A stretch of DNA of 64,000 nt from Cobetia sp. cqz5-12 (GTDB lineage: Bacteria; Pseudomonadota; Gammaproteobacteria; Pseudomonadales; Halomonadaceae), in contig NZ_CP044522.1 of assembly GCF_016495405.1 (NCBI RefSeq), forward strand, positions 682,001-746,000. The letters are read 5' to 3'. Under the pieces are notes generated by a model. It ran no database searches, was not told the DNA's origin, and saw only the letters and a list, made by a program, of their open reading frames with translations. Both the position numbers and the translations under genes were made by a program. Shown piece after piece: positions 58,509 to 64,000 of this stretch (positions are counted from its first letter, which is position 1; each line of letters begins with the position of its first letter).

Positions 58509-58576
58509 GGCAGGATCTCCGGGTGGCGAGGGATGGTGTCTTTGCATGGCGTTTCTACAGCGTAGCAGCTATGCGT

Positions 58577-58594
58577 TTAGAACAGTTGTTTGAA
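58577..58594 (-). promoter_or_regulatory. Candidate fatty-acid regulator operator upstream of fadE
   Basis: On the minus strand the sequence reads TTCAAACAACTGTTCTAA, an imperfect palindrome that shares TTCAAAC and TGT at equal positions with the dyad before fadBA (13463-13480). Confidence 0.4.
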
Positions 58595-58744
58595 TTCTCT
58601 TCAGCGTATCCCATGTTGCCCGACCCTGCAGTACGTCCAAGGTCTAAGGTGTGCGGATTCATTCTCGAAAAGGGCAGTCGCCCGGGGGAGGCAGTCGGCG
58701 AGCGCCAGACTGGAGTGAGTGAAAGCTGTCTGACAGGCATGAAA

Positions 58745-58767
58745 AAGGCCCCGCAATGCGGGGCCTT
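58745..58767 (-). terminator. Terminator after betA
   Basis: AAGGCCCCGC pairs with GCGGGGCCTT around AAT; on the minus strand five T residues follow. Confidence 0.85.
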
Positions 58768-58840
58768 GGACGATCGATAACGCTTGCGTGCGTGAGGTCA
58801 GACTACCTGTCTCAGGCGTTGACTCGCACTGGCTCTGGCG

Positions 58841-58912
58841 TTGATCAGTGCTCAGTCATTGATCAGTGCTCAGCCATTGATCGGAGCTCAACCATTTATC
58901 GGAGCAGAGTCG
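58841..58912. repeat. Four 18-bp tandem repeats spanning the betA stop codon
   Basis: Units occupy 58841-58858, 58859-58876, 58877-58894 and 58895-58912. On the minus strand they read as repeated copies of the last codons and stop of betA: the gene ends SAPING-stop, then come two further copies resembling APING-stop and ALIND-stop. Divergence grows away from the gene. Confidence 0.88.
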
Positions 58913-60603
58913 ATCTTGCGCTTGGCGGGCTGCTTGGCCGGTGTGCCCGGCTCGACCACGAAGTAGTCGGCGTCGGACGGCGGCAACGGCGCGCGGCCGC
59001 GAATCTTGTCAGCCATCTTCTCCGCCAGCATGATCGTCGGCGCGTTCAGGTTGCCGGTGGGGATGACCGGGAACAGCGAGGCATCGACGACGCGCAGGTT
59101 GTCGAGACCATGCACGCGACCGGCACCATCGACCACCGAAGTCTCGTCACTGCCCATGCGGCAGCTACCGCATGGGTGGTAGGCCGTCTCGGCGTGATTG
59201 CGCACGTATTCATCAAGCTGCTCATCCGTCTGGACGTCAGCGCCCGGTGCCAGTTCGCGGCCACGGTAATCGTCCAGTGCCGGCTGAGCGATGATCTCGC
59301 GAGTCAGGCGAATGGCGGCGCGGAACTCTTCCCAGTCACGCTCCTCGGCCATGTAGTTGAAGAAGATCGACGGCGCGGCCTTGGGATCGAGTGAGGTCAG
59401 GCGAACGCGGCCCTTGCTCTGGGAGCGCATGGAGCCGACGTGTGCCTGGAAGCCGTGGCCCTGCACCGCACTCTTGCCGTTGTAGCTGATCGCGATCGGC
59501 AGGAAGTGATACTGCAGGTTCGGCCAGGCCTCGCTGGCATCGCTGCGAATGAAACCGGCAGCCTCGAACTGGTTGCTGGCACCCACTCCAGTCCCCTTGA
59601 GCATCCACTCCAGGCCGATGGGCGGTTGGTTGTACCACTTGAGGGACGGGTAGAGCGAGATCGGCTTGGTGCACTCGTATTGGATGTAGAGCTCGAGGTG
59701 ATCCTGCAGGTTCTCGCCCACGCCCGGCAGGTGGTGGACCATCTTCACGCCCAGCGGCTCGAGGTGCTCACGATTGCCGACGCCGGAGCGCTGCAGGATC
59801 TGCGGCGAGGCGATGGCGCCAGCGCACAGCAGCACTTCCTTGCGCGCACGCACGCGGTGGTCCTGACCCTTGCGCTCATACTTCACGCCGACCGCCGTCT
59901 TGCCCTCGAACAGGATGACGTCGGTAGTGGCACGTGTCTCGATGGTCACGTTGGAGCGCTTCTTGGCGGTATCCAGATAGCCGCGCGCGGTGGAGGCGCG
60001 ACGGCCTTCCTTTGTCACGAAGCGGTCCATCGGGCCGAAGCCTTCCTGCTGGTAGCCGTTGACGTCTTCGGTGGCCGGATAGCCCGCCTCGATGCCTGCC
60101 GCGATGAAGGCGTGATAGAGCTCGTTGTTGTCCTGCTTGGGCGTGGTGACCGACACCGGGCCGTCGCCGCCATGGTAGTCATTCGGGCCGATATCGCGCG
60201 TCTCGCACTTGCGGAAGTAGGGCAGGCACTCACGATAGTTCCAGTCGGCCAGGATGGGGTCCTTGGCCCAGTTGTCGTAATCCAGCGCGTTGCCGCGGAT
60301 GTAGCACATGCCGTTGATCAACGAGGAGCCACCCAGACCCTTGCCGCGGCCACATTCCATGCGACGGTTGTTCATGTGTGGCTCGGGATCGGTCTTGAAG
60401 TCCCAGTTGTAGCGCTGTCCCTGCAGCGGGTAGGCCAGGGCGGCGGGCATCTGGGTACGGAAGTCGAAGCGGTGGTCGCGGCCACCGGCTTCCAGCAACA
60501 GCACGCTGACGTCGGAATCTTCGCTCAGGCGGGTGGCCAGCACGTTGCCGGCACTGCCGGCACCGATGATGACGTAGTCGTATTCACGCTCGAATTGGCT
60601 CAT
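58888..60603 (-). CDS. betA: Choline dehydrogenase
   Basis: BetA (571 residues) oxidises choline to betaine aldehyde, FAD-dependent and membrane-associated. It is a GMC oxidoreductase: [18 protein letters not shown] (FAD site), [38 protein letters not shown] and the catalytic [17 protein letters not shown] 60603 has AAGGAG six bases upstream. It is the last gene of betIBA; a terminator and 3'-end repeats follow. Confidence 0.97.
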   Translation of the reverse strand: MSQFEREYDYVIIGAGSAGNVLATRLSEDSDVSVLLLEAGGRDHRFDFRTQMPAALAYPLQGQRYNWDFKTDPEPHMNNRRMECGRGKGLGGSSLINGMCYIRGNALDYDNWAKDPILADWNYRECLPYFRKCETRDIGPNDYHGGDGPVSVTTPKQDNNELYHAFIAAGIEAGYPATEDVNGYQQEGFGPMDRFVTKEGRRASTARGYLDTAKKRSNVTIETRATTDVILFEGKTAVGVKYERKGQDHRVRARKEVLLCAGAIASPQILQRSGVGNREHLEPLGVKMVHHLPGVGENLQDHLELYIQYECTKPISLYPSLKWYNQPPIGLEWMLKGTGVGASNQFEAAGFIRSDASEAWPNLQYHFLPIAISYNGKSAVQGHGFQAHVGSMRSQSKGRVRLTSLDPKAAPSIFFNYMAEERDWEEFRAAIRLTREIIAQPALDDYRGRELAPGADVQTDEQLDEYVRNHAETAYHPCGSCRMGSDETSVVDGAGRVHGLDNLRVVDASLFPVIPTGNLNAPTIMLAEKMADKIRGRAPLPPSDADYFVVEPGTPAKQPAKRKIDSAPING

Positions 60604-61004
60604 GAAATCTCCTTTCGTATCAGATGCCACATGCGGGCGCAGGACGCCCCGTCGACGACGAGGGGTGGCCACTGCCGGGCGGATGGATACGGTGATGTGT
60701 CTGTGAAGAGTCGTCGGGGCACCGCATGACAGCAAGCTGCCATCGGAAGCTCAACGACTCATCGGAATTCGGGCACTGCGCGCGGCTCTGGCGAGCGACG
60801 CGGCGTGCAGCCGGCATGGCGAGTGTTCGACATGCCGGCAGGTGGGGCATCTGGCGCGTTGTCGTACTTGAGGTCCGGTGCTTGGGGTTTGGTCTTGAAA
60901 CCCGGCCTTGAAACCCGGTCTTGAAGCCCGGTCTTGAGTTCCGGTACTTCAGCCTCTGGCGCCAGAGGGTACTGCTGTCATCAGGCCTTGTGACCAGTGA
61001 TGGC
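60604..61004. other. 401-base gap between betB and betA
   Basis: betB and betA are normally close. Here the gap holds a dyad (CCGGCATG / CATGCCGG, 60811-60838) and 13-bp tandem repeats (60891-60955). No gene is present; a minus-strand frame continuous with betA is not family-like. Confidence 0.6.
60891..60955. repeat. Five 13-bp tandem repeats downstream of betB
   Basis: GGTCTTGAAACCC-like units at 60891-60903, 60904-60916, 60917-60929, 60930-60942 and 60943-60955 become less alike toward the betB stop codon (61005). Confidence 0.88.
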
Positions 61005-62486
61005 TCAGAAGGCGGACTCGAACGGGCCCATCTCGATCAGCACGGACTTGGTCTGGGTGTAGTGAGACAGCGTCTCGACACCGTTCTCGCGACCGATACC
61101 GGACTGCTTGTAGCCGCCGACCGGCATTTCGGACGGCGACTCGCCCCAGGTGTTGACCCAGCAGATACCGGCTTCGAGCTGGTGGATCACGCGATGCGCG
61201 CGGTTCAGGCTTTCGGTGAACAGGCCAGCCGCCAGGCCATAGGTGGTGTCGTTGGCACGACGGATGACTTCCTCTTCGCTGTCGAAGGACAGGATGGACA
61301 TCACCGGACCGAAGATCTCTTCCTGCACGATGCGCATGTCATCGCTGCAGTCGGTGTAGACGGTCGGCGCGACCCAGGCGCCCTTGGCGAAGTCGCCTTC
61401 GTTCATGCGCTCGCCGCCGACCAGCAGACGTGCGCCGTCCTGCTTGGCGATCTCCAGATAGGAGACGACCTTGTCCAGGTGCTCGAAGCTGACCAGCGGA
61501 CCGAAGGTAGTGGCGCGGTCCTGCGGGTCGCCGGCCTTGATGCGCGCGACGCGCTCGACGATCTTCGCCTCGAATTCAGCCTTGACGCTGGCTTCGACGA
61601 ACACGCGGGTACCGTTGGTGCACACCTGACCGGAGCTGTAGAAGTTGGCCATCATGGCGCCGTCGGCGGCACGGTCGAGGTCGGAATCCGCGAACACCAG
61701 CAGCGGGGACTTGCCACCCAGCTCCATGGTGACTTCCTTGAGGCTGGAAGAGGCGGACGCGGACATGACCTTCTTGCCGGTACCGGCTTCCCCGGTGAAG
61801 GAGATCTTGGCGATATCCGGGTGCTCGGTGAGCATCACGCCGACGCGGGCATCGCCCTGCACGACGTTGAACACGCCGTCCGGCAGGCCGGCTTCGGTGA
61901 AGATCTCGGCCAGCTTCAGTGCGCTCAGCGGCGTGACTTCGCTGGGCTTGAAGACCATGGCGTTGCCGGCAGCGAGGGCCGGGGCAGACTTCCAGCAGGC
62001 GATCTGGATCGGGTAGTTCCAGGCACCGATGGCACCGATGACGCCCAGCGGCTCCTTGCGGGTATAGACGAAGGCTTCCTGACGCAGCGGCATCTGGCTG
62101 CCTTCGATGGCCGGCGCGAGGCCCGCGTAGTACTCGAGTGCATCGGCACCGGTGACGATGTCGACCGCTTCGGTCTCGGACAGCGGCTTGCCGGTGTCGA
62201 GAGTCTCGAGCAGCGCCAGTTCGTCGTTGCGCTCGCGCAGCAGGTCCACGGCGCGACGCAGGATGCGTGAACGCTCCATGCCGGTCATCGCGGCCCACAC
62301 CTTCTGCCCCTGCAGGGCGCTTTCGACGGCGGTATCGACGTCGGCACCGCTGGCCTGCTGGATCTCGGCGATGACTTCGCCGGTGGCCGGGTTGACGGTC
62401 TCGAAGGTCTCGCCGGAGGTAGCCTCGACCCGACGGCCACCGATGTAGAGGGTCTGGGTCGGGAAGCTTGCGTTGCCGTTAGCCAT
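61005..62486 (-). CDS. betB: Betaine aldehyde dehydrogenase
   Basis: BetB (493 residues) oxidises betaine aldehyde to glycine betaine with NAD(P). It has the aldehyde dehydrogenase motifs [21 protein letters not shown], the general base in [12 protein letters not shown] and the catalytic Cys in [13 protein letters not shown]. Start ATG 62486 follows AAGGAG and overlaps the end of betI by eight bases, so the two are coupled. Confidence 0.97.
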   Translation of the reverse strand: MANGNASFPTQTLYIGGRRVEATSGETFETVNPATGEVIAEIQQASGADVDTAVESALQGQKVWAAMTGMERSRILRRAVDLLRERNDELALLETLDTGKPLSETEAVDIVTGADALEYYAGLAPAIEGSQMPLRQEAFVYTRKEPLGVIGAIGAWNYPIQIACWKSAPALAAGNAMVFKPSEVTPLSALKLAEIFTEAGLPDGVFNVVQGDARVGVMLTEHPDIAKISFTGEAGTGKKVMSASASSSLKEVTMELGGKSPLLVFADSDLDRAADGAMMANFYSSGQVCTNGTRVFVEASVKAEFEAKIVERVARIKAGDPQDRATTFGPLVSFEHLDKVVSYLEIAKQDGARLLVGGERMNEGDFAKGAWVAPTVYTDCSDDMRIVQEEIFGPVMSILSFDSEEEVIRRANDTTYGLAAGLFTESLNRAHRVIHQLEAGICWVNTWGESPSEMPVGGYKQSGIGRENGVETLSHYTQTKSVLIEMGPFESAF

Positions 62487-63135
62487 GCGTGCGCTCCTTA
62501 CTGGGTTCAGGGGAAGTGGGGGAGTCTGTCGCGTTCAGGGATACTGCCATGTGACGTGTCAGCTGGTAGTCAGCGTATTCGTAGGCGAGGCGGCGTGCGC
62601 GCTCGACATCGAGGCCGGTCGGGTCCAGCGTACCGCGCAACCACAGGCCGTCGATCAATGCGGCCAGTCCTGCCGCGGCATCACGTGCCTCGTTCAGCGG
62701 CATGCAGCGGCGGAAGAGCGCACACAGATTGGAGATCAGGCGCCTGTCGTTGACCCGCTGCAGGCGTTCCAGCGGAATGCGGTGCATGCTGGAGGCCCAG
62801 AAGGCCAGCCAGGTCTTGGACACGCTCTGACTGACCTGGCTGCGGTCAAAGTTGCCGTCGATCACCGCGCGCAGATGGCTGCGGACGTCGTCGTCGGCCA
62901 GTGCGGCGCGACGCTCACTGACGGCGCTGCGCAGGTCAGTGAGAATCTGGCGCATGGTGGCTTCCATCAAGCCATCCTTGCCGCCGAAATAGTGGCTGAT
63001 GATACCGGTGGACACGCCTGCGTGACGGGCAATGCGGGCCACGGTCGCGTCGGCGAGTCCTGCCTCATCGATGGCTTGCATGGTGGCCTGGATCAACTGG
63101 CGGCGGCGGATAGGTTCCATTCCCACTTTGGGCAT
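62479..63135 (-). CDS. betI: Transcriptional repressor BetI
   Basis: BetI (218 residues) is the TetR-family, choline-responsive repressor of the betaine genes. The N-terminus [18 protein letters not shown] and the helix-turn-helix [25 protein letters not shown] are typical; [10 protein letters not shown] and [12 protein letters not shown] belong to the ligand domain. ATG 63135 is preferred over the TTG just before it. It is the first gene of betIBA and its operator lies about 115 bases upstream. Confidence 0.96.
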   Translation of the reverse strand: MPKVGMEPIRRRQLIQATMQAIDEAGLADATVARIARHAGVSTGIISHYFGGKDGLMEATMRQILTDLRSAVSERRAALADDDVRSHLRAVIDGNFDRSQVSQSVSKTWLAFWASSMHRIPLERLQRVNDRRLISNLCALFRRCMPLNEARDAAAGLAALIDGLWLRGTLDPTGLDVERARRLAYEYADYQLTRHMAVSLNATDSPTSPEPSKERTHG

Positions 63136-63248
63136 CAACGGAGTCCTTTTCGTTTATCGGGTCGGTGTGACACTGGGTGTGGCCATGGTACTGGATCATC
63201 ACCGGTTTGCCGCGAGCGCTGCACCATGCTGTCGTGTGAAAAGTTTTT

Positions 63249-63262
63249 ATTGAACGTTCAAT
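63249..63262. promoter_or_regulatory. BetI operator palindrome
   Basis: ATTGAACGTTCAAT is a perfect 14-base palindrome in an A/T-rich stretch and corresponds to the known BetI-type site. Confidence 0.8.
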
Positions 63263-63468
63263 TAACAAAAAGTGTAGAGGCTGATTCTCGATGCGTCAAG
63301 TTGAGGCAAGGCGGGGCAGGCAGGAGGCAGTCACAGGAGAATCAAAAGGACAGACGGGCGAGTCATCGAGGGCAGGTAGCGGGTAGCGACAGGCGGGCGT
63401 GAAAGTCAGTGGGTTGACGGGGCCGGTTGGTAAAAGCGTTACAGTGCGGTAGAACAAGGAGGGGCAGC

Positions 63469-63486
63469 ATGTCGATCTCAACGTAG
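63469..63486 (+). other. Five-codon leader frame with strong ribosome site
   Basis: AAGGAGGGG (63456-63464) followed four bases later by ATG TCG ATC TCA ACG TAG gives the peptide MSIST, 62 bases before choX. It may be a leader peptide or the remnant of a former start region. Confidence 0.35.
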
Positions 63487-63548
63487 GTTGAACGTTGCAC
63501 CGACGCTCGAGAGTTGAATGACAACGAACAATAAAACAAGGGGTTAGC

Positions 63549-64000
63549 ATGAAACGATCACCTGGTAAGGTGCTGTTGGCACTGGGCGTCATCGCCGTGC
63601 CGGTCATGGTGAATCAGGCCCAGGCCGCCGTGTCGGAGGAATGTCGCACGGTACGTTTCGCCGAAGTCGGCTGGACGGACATCACGGCCACCACCGCCCT
63701 GACGCGTGCCGTGCTGGAGGGGCTGGGCTATGAAACGACCTCTGACACCATCTCGGTGCCGATCGCCTATGCCGGCATGAAGAATGATGATTTCGATGTC
63801 TTCCTGGGCAACTGGATGCCGTCGATGGCCTCCATCAGTGACCCTTACATCGACAAGGGGCAGGTCGATCGCCCGCGCGCCAATCTCCAGGGCGCGAAAT
63901 ACACCCTGGCGGTGCCGCAGTATGTACTGGATGCCGGCGTGACCTCGGTGGCGGACCTTGCCGACAACCTCGAGAAGTTCGATGGTCGCATCTACGGAAT
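63549..64000 (+). CDS. choX: Choline-binding protein of a glycine betaine/choline ABC transporter (ChoX type), partial
   Basis: The gene begins at ATG 63549 after AAGGGG and runs off the window. Residues 1-27 are a signal peptide ending QAQA, followed by AVSEECRTVRFAEVGWTDI, TTALTRAVLEGLGYET, then DVFLGNWMPSM, all typical of ChoX/ProX-like choline-binding proteins with Trp residues that cradle the quaternary amine. It is transcribed away from betIBA, so choline uptake and oxidation are placed under a shared control region. Permease and ATPase genes would be expected next. Confidence 0.92.
   Translation, partial: MKRSPGKVLLALGVIAVPVMVNQAQAAVSEECRTVRFAEVGWTDITATTALTRAVLEGLGYETTSDTISVPIAYAGMKNDDFDVFLGNWMPSMASISDPYIDKGQVDRPRANLQGAKYTLAVPQYVLDAGVTSVADLADNLEKFDGRIYG

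Larger units (their letters stand above)
58509..58887. other. Region between betA and fadE
   Basis: These 379 bases hold a candidate operator (58577-58594), the betA terminator (58745-58767) and the repeats described at 58841-58912. No gene is seen. Confidence 0.6.
63136..63548. other. betI-choX divergent promoter region
   Basis: This 413-base region has the BetI palindrome (63249-63262), a TTGACG (63414-63419) that could be a -35 box for choX, a five-codon frame with a strong ribosome site (63469-63486) and TTGAACGTT (63488-63496), a half-matching BetI-type sequence. No gene of normal size is seen. Confidence 0.6.

Overview
The window is a GC-rich chromosomal segment of a gammaproteobacterium. 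The best fit is the family Halomonadaceae (Halomonas/Cobetia type). That placement is inferred from gene content (choline-to-glycine-betaine genes betIBA next to a choX-type binding protein, a DUF6482 gene, a DUF5924/DUF2914 gene, the rpe/gph/trpE neighbourhood) and from protein character; no database comparison was possible. I see no rRNA, tRNA, insertion sequence, prophage or CRISPR array. Almost everything is conserved housekeeping or metabolic DNA.

Layout. 1-4.2 kb: end of an unidentified gene, a Fur-box-preceded ferric iron ABC transporter (binding protein and fused permease, no ATPase nearby) and an HPP-family membrane protein. 4.3-13.2 kb: rhlE, a possible DnaQ-fold protein, tatD, uup, a universal stress protein, slyA and a DUF5924/DUF2914 membrane protein. 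13.2-18.2 kb: fadBA and an amidohydrolase. 18.3-23.5 kb, minus strand: leuS-lptE-holA and a DUF6482 gene. 23.8-25.7 kb: a YbeL-like zinc-ribbon gene coupled to a TPR/glycosyltransferase-like gene. 25.8-32.8 kb, minus strand: miaB-phoH-ybeY-corC-lnt and an ElyC/YdcF-like gene. 33.6-39.3 kb: a YgiM-like SH3 protein, tpm, a YajG-like lipoprotein, an MFS transporter and ggt. 39.5-47.6 kb: rpe, a GIY-YIG protein, an NDH-2-type dehydrogenase, gph, trpE, then a trp leader peptide and attenuator followed by trpGDC. 47.7-55.0 kb, minus strand: ugpBAEC-ugpQ-glpR-like-HAD phosphatase. 56.0-58.5 kb: fadE. 58.9-64 kb: betIBA and divergent choX, which runs off the end.

How the genes work together. fadE, fadB and fadA supply fatty acid beta-oxidation, and fadBA and fadE carry related dyad sequences upstream that could bind one regulator. 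The ugp cluster imports glycerophosphodiesters and glycerol-3-phosphate, cleaves diesters with UgpQ and carries its own DeoR-type regulator; a dyad upstream of ugpB is a candidate operator. betIBA with choX takes up choline and oxidises it to the osmoprotectant glycine betaine, with a perfect BetI-type palindrome in the divergent promoter region. The leuS, miaB and lnt clusters hold translation, RNA and envelope functions.

The most notable observations are: (1) a complete trp attenuator (leader peptide with adjacent Trp codons, four pairing segments, terminator) between trpE and trpG instead of before trpE; (2) short degenerate tandem repeats at or just after the stop codons of seven minus-strand genes, in three cases including the stop codon; (3) a YbeY protein with an acidic insertion of about 80 residues; (4) the shared dyads of the fad genes. 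I did not find a convincing new defence or mobile system.
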